DNA of 64,000 nt from positions 1-64,000 of the forward strand of contig NZ_FWXL01000014.1 in the NCBI RefSeq assembly GCF_900176395.1. Reading direction: 5' to 3'. A model generated the notes under the pieces. That model was not told where the DNA came from. It saw only the letters and a program-made list of their open reading frames with translations, and did no database searches. The translations under genes were made by a program, and so were the position numbers. The DNA comes from Novosphingobium sp. B1 (GTDB lineage: Bacteria; Pseudomonadota; Alphaproteobacteria; Sphingomonadales; Sphingomonadaceae). Below, one piece after another: positions 44,490-54,086 of the stretch (position 1 is the stretch's first letter; each line of letters begins with the position of its first letter).

Positions 44490-44909
44490 TTACGCTTCTT
44501 CCGCCACAGTTGATGGCTTGCGACCAAGCCCGATTTTTTTGGCCAGGTCACGGCGTGTTGCAGCGTAACCCGGCGCAACCATGGGGTAGTCTGCCGGGAG
44601 GTTCCAACGCGCGCGGTACTCCTCGGGAGTCATGTTATAAGCAGTAGCCAGATGACGCTTGAGCATTTTCAGCTTTTTCCCGTCTTCCAGGCAAACGATG
44701 TAGTCGTTCTTTACCGAGGCGCGGATTGAGACCGCAGGCTCGCGCGTTGGGGCAGGTTCTGGTGCTGCCGGCGCACCGAGCGATGATAGCGCTTTATAGA
44801 CGTTGCTGATCAGGCTTGAAATGTCCGCAAGGGCCACGCTGTTGTTGCCTACGTGAGCCGAGACAATATCCGCTGTAAGCGTAATCAGATCTTCGTTCTC
44901 TTGAGTCAT
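44490..44909 (-). CDS. mucR: MucR/Ros-family transcriptional regulator
   Basis: 139 residues from the ATG at 44909. N-terminal oligomerisation helix (LITLTADIVSAHVGNNSVAL), Pro/Ala linker, and the C-terminal zinc-finger domain VCLEDGKKLKMLKRHL-like (here IVCLEDGKKLKMLKRHLATA) followed by YRARWNLPADYPMVAPGYAA and RRDLAKKIGLGRK. MucR/Ros proteins are heterochromatin-like regulators of exopolysaccharide, motility and virulence genes that bind AT-rich DNA. The window holds several exopolysaccharide and secretion genes it might control. Confidence 0.92.
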   Translation of the reverse strand: MTQENEDLITLTADIVSAHVGNNSVALADISSLISNVYKALSSLGAPAAPEPAPTREPAVSIRASVKNDYIVCLEDGKKLKMLKRHLATAYNMTPEEYRARWNLPADYPMVAPGYAATRRDLAKKIGLGRKPSTVAEEA

Positions 44910-45450
44910 TGCGAACCCTCTTGCATTTTTGATGCTGGCATCAAAAGTCAATTTTCAAACCGCTGTATACATTTCGCACAGGGGGGTAGACAAGCGAAAA
45001 TGCTACCCAAGCCAGACAGCGCAATTCCGTGAGTTCGTAGCCCCTTATCCGGGCCTCCGACTTAGATCACCGTTGACTGGACTAAAACTTCTTTCGGTCA
45101 GCGCGCCCAATTTCTCAAAAGCACTTGAGGGGCATTTTGTCCGTTGCCTAGCACATTTCAGCGACCGTGATGATGAACTCGAGACGTAAGCCATTCTGTG
45201 GGCAGCAATCTAAGTTGCATGTGTGACACTTTGCCCGCGAGAAAGTGTCACACATGTCACCAGCCAGCCGCGAAAGTCGAACAGGTGCTTGGCTAATCAC
45301 AAGACTGCCGCCAATCTGGAGACAAGGCGAACCACGACACAGACCAGGGACAGGATAGGCTGCTCAAGGCGGAGTGTCACGATTGACATTCGACAGGTGA
45401 TCGGATTTGGGGGATTCACAAGATTCACGGTTTGTGCTCAATACTGATCG
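44910..45450. other. gap with a long inverted repeat
   Basis: No gene. The main feature is the inverted repeat at 45218-45256; an additional copy of its AGTGTCAC half is at 45372-45379. Confidence 0.4.
45218..45256. promoter_or_regulatory. 15-bp inverted repeat, possible operator
   Basis: CATGTGTGACACTTT (45218-45232) and AAAGTGTCACACATG (45242-45256) are exact inverted arms with a 9-base spacer, about 195 bases upstream of the next gene. No T run. A further AGTGTCAC lies at 45372, nearer that gene. Confidence 0.65.
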
Positions 45451-46023
45451 ATGAGCACAGAATTTGGCTTTGGAGGGCTTGGTGGCCTTTACGACATACT
45501 GAGCAAATGCTCAGCACGTCCGCGCTATGCGTTGCTGTTGTTGCAACTCGTAGCCGAACTCGCCGATGGAAATGGTCAAGCTGGACCATTCATCGACACC
45601 GGCAGCGAGAAGTTGCTACTGCGGGACTGGCTTAGCATCCAGTTGAATCCGCTCAGTGAGCGATGTGGCAAACGGCCTATCATGGAAGCTCGCATCAAAG
45701 CTGAGGCTGCGTCCGCCCTGACGGGGGATGCGGAAGAGGATGCTGCTATGATCCGTCGCAGTATGGAGCAAAGAGCGAGGGTGGTTGGACGGGCAAACGT
45801 AAGTCGCAGCATCTCAGACCTGGTCAAGGCCGGCCTCATGACCCGATATTATTCGGGCTATGCTACCGATCACTGTAACAGGGGTGGGGGGCGCCATGCC
45901 GTTTATGTGGTCGCGCCCAACGTGCTGCGCCTGTTACGGCCCAATGCGAGGAATGTATCCAAGCGACCATCCCCGCTTGCGCGGCAAGGCGACCTTTTCG
46001 ATCTTCGCCGAAATCCAGTTTGA
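45451..46023 (+). CDS. unknown protein with winged-helix-like C-terminal part
   Basis: 190 residues from the ATG at 45451. N-terminal RYALLLLQLVAELADGNGQA, a charged middle (MRSMEQRARVV-like helix), then RANVSRSISDLVKAGLMTRY and GGGRHAVYVVAPNVLRLL, which look like a winged helix with a recognition helix and wing. Composition is consistent with a real gene. No close family comes to mind; a DNA-binding or replication-related role is an inference. It is preceded by a strong inverted repeat. Confidence 0.6.
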   Translation: MSTEFGFGGLGGLYDILSKCSARPRYALLLLQLVAELADGNGQAGPFIDTGSEKLLLRDWLSIQLNPLSERCGKRPIMEARIKAEAASALTGDAEEDAAMIRRSMEQRARVVGRANVSRSISDLVKAGLMTRYYSGYATDHCNRGGGRHAVYVVAPNVLRLLRPNARNVSKRPSPLARQGDLFDLRRNPV

Positions 46024-46686
46024 GAACAATCACCCAGTTATCAGCGATACGCGCTTACACTGCAGCCCAAACAAGACACCCTCTCGAAATTTGGCGATTG
46101 GCTGCCCTTTTGCTGGTGAAACGGCGGGGCCGGGCACCCTAGCTTTCCCAAGGCACGACTACGTTAGCAATATGTTAACCATGCGCAGTCAGAAAGGATC
46201 TGATCAGCGAATGTCTCGATAGCTGATAGATTCGGTCAGTCTCGCCTCGGTTGTCCTCTGCCGGGGCGAGATGTCCACATCTTGGTACTCACGTCTCGGA
46301 CAGCGCTTTCCTGCTATCACCTGGACAGCTTCGGCCATCATCATTGGCGCTGCTTCAAACACATTTCGGGTGGACAACACAGCGCCAGCAATGTCGCCTG
46401 CTTGGCTTCAGATGGTTAATGTGCTCGAAAGACTTGATATCTCCACGCAAGCGTTGGGAGTTCTTTCGGAACGCCAAAACAGCGAGCCGCTGAAATGCAT
46501 GTTTGTCGACACCCCCATGATACCATTGCCGTGCGGATCGAAAATGTTTTTAGAACAGCATTTTAACAGAACGGGAACATACATAACTAACCGTTTACCA
46601 GAAAGCAAAGCACCTCTTTAAAGCCTTAATGCGAACTTTCGCAGCAAGCGCAGTCCTATGCGCGCTCAAGAAAGGTCGAAACAAAC
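46024..46686. other. upstream region of the RTX gene, no gene seen
   Basis: A 116-codon frame at 46271-46621 lacks recognisable motifs. Most likely the long regulatory region of the RTX gene. Confidence 0.35.
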
Positions 46687-48999
46687 GTGGCTCTCACTGC
46701 AGCTCTTCAAAGCGTCGTAGCCCTTGGCCAGACGATCCCTTTCTCAAGCGCAAAACCGAATACAGTTGTTTGGGTGTCATCATTAGCGCCAAGCGGCGGT
46801 GACGGGTCGAGCGAAAGGCCGTTCAATACGATCCAGGCGGGCGTGAACGCAGCCCAAGCTGGCACAGCAGTAATGGTCAAAGCCGGCACCTATGTAGAGA
46901 ACGTAAAACTTCCGTCGTCTGGGCCAGGCACGTCATCTGCTCCTGTCTGGCTTGTCTCGGCCGATGGAGCGCAATCGGCAAAGATCATTGCAGCTGATCC
47001 TGCGAAATCCGTCATTACCGGATTGGGCACGGACAATTTTGTGATCGACGGATTTGAAATCCGTGGAGGCAATCGCGGAATCCAGTTTAGCCAATCAGGT
47101 TCGAGCTTCACCAATATGGTGAGCAACATCGTCATCTCCAACAATGTCATTTCCGGTACGAGTGATGACGCGATTAAGATCAGCCAAGGCAATCGCGTCT
47201 TTGTCGTCGGCAACACTACAAGCAATACAGGCGGAGAGGGGATCGACTTCCTCGCCGTGAATGATTCAGTGGTAGCCGGCAATGAAGTTTCTGGCGCTCG
47301 TGGAGCGGCAGGCATATTTGCGAAGGGCGGGTCCACGAATGTCCTGATGGACGGAAACTATGTCCATGATATCGGCAAGGATGGAATTATCATCGGAGGG
47401 TGGACCGAAGATCAGTTTTTCCGTCCTGGCTTCACAGGATATGAAGCAAAGAACGTCGTTGTCTCTGGGAATCAGATCGAGAACATCGGTCAACGCCCTC
47501 TCAATGTTCTGGGTGGCCAGTCGTCTGCGGCATTTGGCAATTTCTTTGAGGCAAACCCCAATTATCCCACAGTCATCAACGTCGGTAGCGGATATCCGCA
47601 ATCGGCGAACGTAGCGTATTCACGGGACATCGACATCTTCGATAACTTCATTAGTCGTGGTTCGAAGTTGATAACGGTGCAATCTGGAAACAACAACGAC
47701 ATTGTTTTTTCGGATAATACGTTGAATCAAATTACCAGTCCTATTTCCTATACGAAGGATGACGTTATCGACGTCGCAGCATTTGCTGGAGCACCGGATC
47801 TGCTATCTACGATCCCAGTTGATATTTCGACAGCAGCTGCGTCTTTCAACCTAGATAACCGTCAAGTCAGTGTGACCTATACAGGTTCTGCAACATTCCG
47901 GGCGAATGGAAACCACCTTGATAACGTACTTATCGGTGGATCAGGCAATGACATACTTGATGGAAAGCTCGGGGCTGATCGTCTTGTCGGCGGCGCGGGA
48001 AATGACAAATACATCGTGGACAATATCAACGATGTTGTAGTCGAACTGCGTGATGGCGGACAGGATATTGTCGAGACCACACTCAACCGCTTTGTGCTCC
48101 CGGAGAATGTTGAGGTTCTGACCTTCAAAGGAAACGGTGCCTTCACTGGCGTTGGGAACGACGCTGCTAATACCATCTCAGGCGGTGTCGGTGACGATTT
48201 CCTCGATGGCAAGGGGGGGGCGGATCGCCTCTTGGGAGGTGCTGGAAACGATACTTACGTGGTCGACAATACCGCAGACTCGATTGTCGAGTACGCGTCG
48301 GGAGGCACAGATACAGTCCTTTCATCAGCCACAGATTACACCCTGGCAAAGTTTGTCGAGAACCTGACGTATCTTGGCGAAGACAACTTCCGAGGGATCG
48401 GAAACGACCTCGCAAACACCATTACCGGCGGGATTGGCAACGACGTACTCGATGGTCGTGCTGGCGCAGATACTCTGGTCGGCGGGGCAGGGAACGACGT
48501 CTATTACGTGGATGATGCAGGTGATCTGATCGTAGAGAAAGCTGGACAAGGCCTGGACGAGGTTATCTCCAAGATCTCTTACACCCTCCAGTCGAACGTA
48601 GAAAACCTGACTTTGACCGGCAAGAACGCCATAGATGCGTTCGGGAACAACTTGGCGAACATTCTCAAGGGCAATGGGGCCAGCAACAAGTTGGATGGTG
48701 GTGCAGGGGCCGATATTTTGACCGGTGGGAGCGGGGCGGATACCTTCATCTTCAAGAAAGGTGAGGCCAATGGGGACCGGGTCACAGACTTCTCAGGGGC
48801 AGGAAAAGTACTCGGCGATACGCTCATGTTTGTCGGGTACGGAGCAGGTACACTCTCTCAGGTCGGGAAAAGCGACTACTATGTGATCACGCCAGATAGC
48901 GCCCATGGTGGAGCGGCGGCTGCCGAAACCATCCATTTGGCAGGCGTCTTCAATCTGGATCTTACCCATGGCCAGAACGACTACAGCTTTGTGATCTAA
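46687..48999 (+). CDS. secreted beta-helix protein with RTX repeats (mannuronan epimerase-like)
   Basis: 770 residues from a GTG at 46687; no signal peptide, as expected for type I secretion. Residues 25-370 form a right-handed parallel beta-helix: RPFNTIQAGVNAAQAGTAVM then repeats of V-I-S-N-N-V-I-S, G-N-T-T-S-N-T, LMDGNYVHDIGKDGI and VVSGNQIENIG. Residues about 410-720 hold four blocks of GGxGxDxLDG-type calcium-binding RTX repeats (GGSGNDILDGKLGADRLVGG and so on). The C-terminus has the beta-strand-rich DTFIFKKGEANGDRVTDFSG secretion domain. The architecture matches AlgE-type alginate epimerases or pectate-lyase-like enzymes. The genes for its transporter lie convergently downstream. Confidence 0.88.
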   Translation: MALTAALQSVVALGQTIPFSSAKPNTVVWVSSLAPSGGDGSSERPFNTIQAGVNAAQAGTAVMVKAGTYVENVKLPSSGPGTSSAPVWLVSADGAQSAKIIAADPAKSVITGLGTDNFVIDGFEIRGGNRGIQFSQSGSSFTNMVSNIVISNNVISGTSDDAIKISQGNRVFVVGNTTSNTGGEGIDFLAVNDSVVAGNEVSGARGAAGIFAKGGSTNVLMDGNYVHDIGKDGIIIGGWTEDQFFRPGFTGYEAKNVVVSGNQIENIGQRPLNVLGGQSSAAFGNFFEANPNYPTVINVGSGYPQSANVAYSRDIDIFDNFISRGSKLITVQSGNNNDIVFSDNTLNQITSPISYTKDDVIDVAAFAGAPDLLSTIPVDISTAAASFNLDNRQVSVTYTGSATFRANGNHLDNVLIGGSGNDILDGKLGADRLVGGAGNDKYIVDNINDVVVELRDGGQDIVETTLNRFVLPENVEVLTFKGNGAFTGVGNDAANTISGGVGDDFLDGKGGADRLLGGAGNDTYVVDNTADSIVEYASGGTDTVLSSATDYTLAKFVENLTYLGEDNFRGIGNDLANTITGGIGNDVLDGRAGADTLVGGAGNDVYYVDDAGDLIVEKAGQGLDEVISKISYTLQSNVENLTLTGKNAIDAFGNNLANILKGNGASNKLDGGAGADILTGGSGADTFIFKKGEANGDRVTDFSGAGKVLGDTLMFVGYGAGTLSQVGKSDYYVITPDSAHGGAAAAETIHLAGVFNLDLTHGQNDYSFVI

Positions 49000-49095
49000 G
49001 GTCGAGCCATTCGTGGACGTGGTATATCGGATTTCAAGGATATTGCGTGCCATTGCAACGAGCATAAAGCTTCGATCGGAACGGCTGTTTGAAAT

Positions 49096-50436
49096 CTAGT
49101 CGCCCTTGAAAGCCCGCGATATCTGATCTCGCAGCGGTTTGGTGATGTAAGAAAGCAGTGAGCGGCTGCCAGTGGAGATGAAAACCTCCGCTGGCATCCC
49201 GCTGCGTAGCGCAATCCCTTCGCTACGCGTTGCTTTTTTGTCGATGGCGATTCTTACGACATAGAATGGCTCGCGTGACTGTGGGTTCTCAGAGCGATCA
49301 GCCGCCAGATAGATCACCCGGCCCGGGATTTCAGGCGTGACGGCTTGGCTGAATGAACTGAAGCGTATGCGTGTCTCTTGTCCAACGCGCACCTGATCGA
49401 CATCGGTTACCCCAATCGACGCTTCGACAATCATAGCATCGTGGTCCGGGACAATTTCCATTATCGGCTCGGCCGACCGGATCACTTCACCGGTCGCTGA
49501 GAACGCCAGCTTCTCTACGGTACCACTGTAAGGCGCTCGTATCTCGCTTCTGGCGTTCTGATCGACTGCCGTTGCTTTGCGCATCCTCTGCTCGTTGAGA
49601 ACGGCGTTTGTGCGCGCAAGCTCTTCCCCTGCGACAGAGCGTTTGCTCGCCTCCAGCTGTATGATTTGCTCGCGAGTTTCGCTTATCCTTGCACCAATCT
49701 GAGATAGTTCTGCCTGTTGGGCAGCAATGCTGCCTTCCAGATCGACCGCTGCCCTTTCCATCTGGTTCGTGCGGCTGATGGTGACTAGACGCCGTTCCCA
49801 GAGTTCTCGGACGCTCTTGAGCTCAGGCTCGATCAGATTACGCTGCTTACGCAATGAAGAGATCTGTGCATTGACAGCTCTGATGTTTTGGCCGGCTTGC
49901 GCAATGCGTGATTGAAGCTGTGCCCTGAGCTGTATTCGCTCCTGTTGATGTAAGTGGAACAGACGGGCCTCATCAGCCATAGCCTGTTGCGCGCTAGCTG
50001 AATTTGCTTGCAAAAGCTCAGCCGGAAAAACCAAGGTGCCTGAACCGGTGCGTTCAGCTTCCAAGCGTGCTTTTTGCGCTAATAACTGCTCGACGGTTAG
50101 CGATGAATAGAGCGCGTCCGCGCTTGAAACTTCATTGTCTAACCGAACGAGCAAGTCCCCCTTCTTCACGTGCTGGCCGTTCTTCACCAGTACTTGTGAG
50201 ACAACGCCGCCCAGAGGATGTGAGATGCGCTTGACGTTCGTTTCGACGCCAACCTGGCCATGTCCGATAACCGCCCCGGACATGGGAACGACTGCCGCAA
50301 GGGCGAACAATATCCCGAAGACACCGGCAGATGCCATCAGGGTTTTCCGAAGCAAGGTCGGAGGAGTTTTTACGTCTGCGTCCAACCCACCGAAGCTTGA
50401 AGGGAGGGCATGCACAGATGATTGAGTCGCCATCAT
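49096..50436 (-). CDS. type I secretion membrane-fusion protein (HlyD/PrtE-like)
   Basis: 446 residues. One N-terminal membrane segment (ASAGVFGILFALAAVVPMSG), a biotinyl-lipoyl-like hairpin (VKRISHPLGGVVSQVLVKNG, HVKKGDLLVRLD), a long coiled coil and a beta-barrel end with SEIRAPYSGTVEKLAFSATG and VVRIAIDKKATRSEGIALRS plus GMPAEVFI, all typical of HlyD/PrtE. Bridges the inner-membrane ABC protein and a TolC-like channel. Its ATG overlaps the ABC gene stop by four bases. The TolC partner is not in this window. Confidence 0.92.
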   Translation of the reverse strand: MMATQSSVHALPSSFGGLDADVKTPPTLLRKTLMASAGVFGILFALAAVVPMSGAVIGHGQVGVETNVKRISHPLGGVVSQVLVKNGQHVKKGDLLVRLDNEVSSADALYSSLTVEQLLAQKARLEAERTGSGTLVFPAELLQANSASAQQAMADEARLFHLHQQERIQLRAQLQSRIAQAGQNIRAVNAQISSLRKQRNLIEPELKSVRELWERRLVTISRTNQMERAAVDLEGSIAAQQAELSQIGARISETREQIIQLEASKRSVAGEELARTNAVLNEQRMRKATAVDQNARSEIRAPYSGTVEKLAFSATGEVIRSAEPIMEIVPDHDAMIVEASIGVTDVDQVRVGQETRIRFSSFSQAVTPEIPGRVIYLAADRSENPQSREPFYVVRIAIDKKATRSEGIALRSGMPAEVFISTGSRSLLSYITKPLRDQISRAFKGD

Positions 50437-52208
50437 GCCGCAGCCACCCTCTTCTGACTTTCAGGAAGGTGCGTGGTGATAGGTTTGGCCAAGCCGAGTT
50501 TGCTGAGAACCTCATCTCGTTGACCGAACTCGACAACTCGACCGCTATCCATAACGGCGACGTGTGTTGCTGGTGCTAAGGTCGATGGGCGATGTGTGAT
50601 CATGATCACAATCCCGGAGCGTGCTTTAACTGCTTCGATCGTGGCGGCCAAAGCTGCATCCCCGGCAGCGTCCAGGTTTGAGTTGGCCTCATCCAGGATG
50701 AGTATGAAAGGATCACCATATAGGGCTCTGGCAAGGCTCAGCCGCTGGCGCTGACCAATCGAAAGTTCGCCACCATTGGAAGACAAGAAGGTGTCGTATC
50801 CGTTTGGCAGGCTCAAGATCGTCTCGTGTATGCCCGCCTCGCTTGCCGCACGTATGATGTCTGCTGCCACGGCCCCAGGCTCGAAGCGGGCTATGTTCTC
50901 GCTGACGGTACCATCGAGCAGATCGACGGTCTGGGGCACATAGCCGATCGCCTTGCCAAACACCGCTGGGTCCCACTGATCGTAAGTTGCGCCGCCAACC
51001 CGCAGCTCTCCTCGCGCCGGCATCCAGATACCTGCCAAAGCCTTTGCGAGACTGCTCTTGCCCGCTGCGCTGGCCCCAATCACAGCGATCGCTTGGCCAG
51101 GTTTCAACTTTAACGTCACTCCACTTACCACAGGGGTCGGGTTGCCAGGCGGTGTCAACCAAACGTCGCGCAGCTCGACTTCACCTGCAGGTCGGGGTAG
51201 TTTGGTAGTGCGCGGAGCGGGGGGCTGGAAGGCGGTAAGCGCCTCGGACAGCCGACCCCATCCTGCCTTTGCGGCCGTGACGACGCGCCAGTTTCCGATC
51301 AGGGTATCGATGGGGGCAAGAGCACGACCGCTCAGAACCGATGATGCCAGTATGACGCCGCCGCTCGCCTTACCAGAGATGACCAAGAGCGCACCGACTG
51401 TGAGCAGCAGGGATTGCAGCAACATGCGTGAGATCTTGCTTGCACTGCCCAACCGCAAAAGCACGCGCGAGAGAACAGATTGGCTGGAGATATAGTCATT
51501 TTCGAAGGCGGCGCTGCGCCCAAGCAGGGCGGGTTGCATGCCCAAAGCCGCCGCTGCATCGGAAAAACGGATCTCCTGGAGTGTCGCTGCCGAGCGTGCG
51601 CCCAACACGGCGTGGAGGTTGGCAGAGCCTCTTGCAGTTTGCCTGTTCGAATAGATCGCCAATGCAATCATGGCTAACGTGCCGCCTAGAGCGGTCACAC
51701 CCAGAGCCCAGTGAAGCGATGTGAGAACTAAAAGGAACAAAACCACCCAAGGCAGGTCCATGATAGCCAAAGGAGCTGGGCCAATCAGAAAGCCGTGCAG
51801 CTGATCAAAGTCCCGGATGAGCTGAAGTCCGTCTGAATTGCGCGCAATTCCATGTCGTGCCGCGGCGCTGGTCGCATAATGGAGATCGGAGTAAACCTCG
51901 GCGTGAATGCCGTTCGCTATGCCCAGCATGGCTTCTCCGCGAACGAACTCAAAGACTGCCTGAAAGCCGTACAGAACTACAAGCATCAGGAAGAGTCCAA
52001 GAAGCGTTGGCACGCTGTGGCTTGGGATTACGGAGTCGTAAACGAGCATCATGTATACGGAACCTGAAAAAACTATCAGATTCAGTAGGATGCTGGCCCA
52101 AATCACGACGGCGCCGTACTTCCTGTAACGCTGCCAAATGTTTGGAACCGCTAACTTCTCGTAAGAGCCGGAATTGCCAATTGCGAGGCCGGAGGGTGCG
52201 CGGCTCAT
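50433..52208 (-). CDS. type I secretion ABC transporter (PrtD-like)
   Basis: 591 residues from the ATG at 52208, preferred over an upstream ATG at 52280 because the extra residues (Cys-rich) are atypical. Six-helix membrane domain starting AVVIWASILLNLIVFSGSVY, then the ATPase: Walker A GASAAGKSS, Q-loop YVPQTVDLLDGTVSENIA, signature LSIGQRQRLSLARAL (Ile where Gly is usual), Walker B ILILDEANSNLD and H-loop ITHRPST. PrtD-type exporters lack the N-terminal peptidase domain, as here. It exports RTX proteins; the RTX gene convergent to it is the likely cargo. Confidence 0.92.
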   Translation of the reverse strand: MSRAPSGLAIGNSGSYEKLAVPNIWQRYRKYGAVVIWASILLNLIVFSGSVYMMLVYDSVIPSHSVPTLLGLFLMLVVLYGFQAVFEFVRGEAMLGIANGIHAEVYSDLHYATSAAARHGIARNSDGLQLIRDFDQLHGFLIGPAPLAIMDLPWVVLFLLVLTSLHWALGVTALGGTLAMIALAIYSNRQTARGSANLHAVLGARSAATLQEIRFSDAAAALGMQPALLGRSAAFENDYISSQSVLSRVLLRLGSASKISRMLLQSLLLTVGALLVISGKASGGVILASSVLSGRALAPIDTLIGNWRVVTAAKAGWGRLSEALTAFQPPAPRTTKLPRPAGEVELRDVWLTPPGNPTPVVSGVTLKLKPGQAIAVIGASAAGKSSLAKALAGIWMPARGELRVGGATYDQWDPAVFGKAIGYVPQTVDLLDGTVSENIARFEPGAVAADIIRAASEAGIHETILSLPNGYDTFLSSNGGELSIGQRQRLSLARALYGDPFILILDEANSNLDAAGDAALAATIEAVKARSGIVIMITHRPSTLAPATHVAVMDSGRVVEFGQRDEVLSKLGLAKPITTHLPESQKRVAAA

Positions 52209-52445
52209 CGAACCGCATCCTGAGCAGCACAAACGCAGGCATTGTTTATCGCGCGGAACATCATGCAGGTGACTCGTCAATCGCTTGATCGCGAGCCTTG
52301 ATCTACGGTTAGAGCTGTTAAGAGATTCTAAACCCTGTCTGTTACCCCTCCGGTAGGGCTCTTAGCGCGCTGCATTCTGCCCTTCCGTACTTTGAGCCAG
52401 TTGCCAGTTGCCAGGAGGCGAACACGGTTCGCCGGGCATGCCGGC

Positions 52446-53513
52446 TCAGAATTTGCTCACCACTTTAGCAGCCGCATTTGCCTCGACACTGAGGGCCTGC
52501 GCGTAGCGTGCCGGCTGTTGCGGGCTTTTCCAGCGTAGAGCCTGCATGATGCCAGCAAGATCCTGACCTGCAGAAAACAGGTCTTGTGTCAGGCCTACTC
52601 GTGTTGAATGCGCCGTAAGGCTGCGGCGCCAACTCTCAAACTCGGCGTGCTCGAGATTGCCCAGAAAGCCGGCATCACGTGCCCGATCCAACATGGACCT
52701 GTAAATGAGCGTCACAGACTGTGCCGACAGTTGGGCTCCTACCGTCCAAACATCTTGGCCAGACTTCTCTCGGGCTTTATGCACCCTCCTGAAAACCGGC
52801 CCATCATTGCCAGAAACATCCCGCCATTGTCTGAGCGCTTCCATGGATCGTTGAGACAGATAGGCGAATGTGCCTGCTCCCTCTTGGTCCGACTTGCTAC
52901 GCGGGATGAACAGGCGCCCTGCGCCTGACGATCCCTTCTCAATATGCACCCAGCGAATGGCGATGATTTCGCTACGCCGCAGTCCGGTATCGAAAGCAAC
53001 TGACAGAATTGCGCGATCACGCTGACCTTGGATAGTTTGCGGGCAAGCGCTGAGCATGGCTTCCACGCAGACGCCAACTGGACCTGTTGCAATGAGAGGA
53101 TCTGAAACTTCACCCTTGAATCGAAGGCCTTTTGCCTGCCTTTGGCGCACGCCCAAGGCGCGCCGCTGAGCCTTCAATTCAAGGCGGACCCGTTCTGACT
53201 TGGTGGGATCTGGCAGGTTTGCCATCAAATGCGCACGCGCGATGGAGCTTGCATATCGCGATAACGTCGCTGCTTTCTTGCCGAGCTCAGCTTGTGATTG
53301 CAGGAAAGTGGCGATGGCATCCGGTTCGGCCGGTAATGATTTCATCTGCATGCTGGTGGCCCAATCAGCAAACACTTTTAGATCCGCACGCAAAGCCCGC
53401 CATGAGTTTGCGCTCATCGCACGACGTGCGACATCCAGAAGGGCATCATCGATAACCGCATCATTACGATTGGCGTGTGTCAGCGAAACTGGAAGATCGA
53501 GCGGTGTCTGCAT
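52446..53513 (-). CDS. tyrosine recombinase/integrase (XerD-like)
   Basis: 355 residues. Core-binding domain SANSWRALRADLKVFADWAT at the N-terminus; catalytic domain with Arg in DTGLRRSEIIAI, HSTRVGLTQDL (H-x-x-R), LRWKSPQQPARYAQAL with the nucleophile Tyr. The usual LGH His is Trp (RWKSP), as in some other phage-type integrases. Probably the integrase of an element that once occupied or still occupies the neighbourhood. An inverted repeat at 53550-53583 lies just upstream. Confidence 0.85.
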   Translation of the reverse strand: MQTPLDLPVSLTHANRNDAVIDDALLDVARRAMSANSWRALRADLKVFADWATSMQMKSLPAEPDAIATFLQSQAELGKKAATLSRYASSIARAHLMANLPDPTKSERVRLELKAQRRALGVRQRQAKGLRFKGEVSDPLIATGPVGVCVEAMLSACPQTIQGQRDRAILSVAFDTGLRRSEIIAIRWVHIEKGSSGAGRLFIPRSKSDQEGAGTFAYLSQRSMEALRQWRDVSGNDGPVFRRVHKAREKSGQDVWTVGAQLSAQSVTLIYRSMLDRARDAGFLGNLEHAEFESWRRSLTAHSTRVGLTQDLFSAGQDLAGIMQALRWKSPQQPARYAQALSVEANAAAKVVSKF

Positions 53514-54086
53514 GATTGAAACATGCCCCCTCGACGCTCAAACTGCAAGCGCACTAGTGATAGGAGGTATTATCGCTAGTGCGATTTCGACCTGTTTTCT
53601 GATGGCTTGTTAATTGGAGGATTCATCTTGCTGCTATCGGCACGCCTGCACATACGGTTGGTCCAAGTTCGCTCATAAAGGGAAAAGACTTTGCAAGAGC
53701 ATTATTGAAATTGATGTTAGTATCTGTCTTGGGCACTTCTCGTTGAGAGCGCTATCTCCTAGCATTAAATCAAGCATATTTGGATATATGGCGGATGTAT
53801 TTTTATTTCCCCCTTCGTCCATTTAATGCTTGTCGCAAGGATCAAGCGCCCTTTCTCAGAAGGGAGAATTTTACAGATAGTTTTCAGTCACTTTCTTATT
53901 GATCGTACTGAGGCGGAAGTCCTAAGCGGCTATTGAAATTAATCGTAAAAGCTGTCAATTAGGTCAGGTCCCGGGGAGATTAATTGAAATGAAGTGCAAA
54001 GTTTTCTAGTTTGACATTGCGCAATGCAAGGAGGAATCTTCGGCTCTAACTTTTCTGAGATCTGTCAATTGTTGCTGGGGGCATAA
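53514..54086. other. gap upstream of the integrase and MarR-like genes
   Basis: AT-rich with an inverted repeat at 53550-53583; no gene supported. Confidence 0.45.
53550..53583. promoter_or_regulatory. inverted repeat upstream of the integrase
   Basis: CGCACTAG (53550-53557) and CTAGTGCG (53576-53583) are exact arms with an 18-base spacer, 37 bases above the integrase start. Could be an operator or a recombination arm site. Confidence 0.5.

Noticed and set aside
46271..46621. A 116-codon plus-strand frame upstream of the RTX gene
   Set aside because: No recognisable motif and only weak start signals; left as part of the upstream gap.
43944..46678. A shared 13-mer (tcaagaaaggtcg) before the 31-residue gene and the RTX gene
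   Set aside because: Many 13-mers repeat by chance in 64 kb, and there is no symmetry or functional context.
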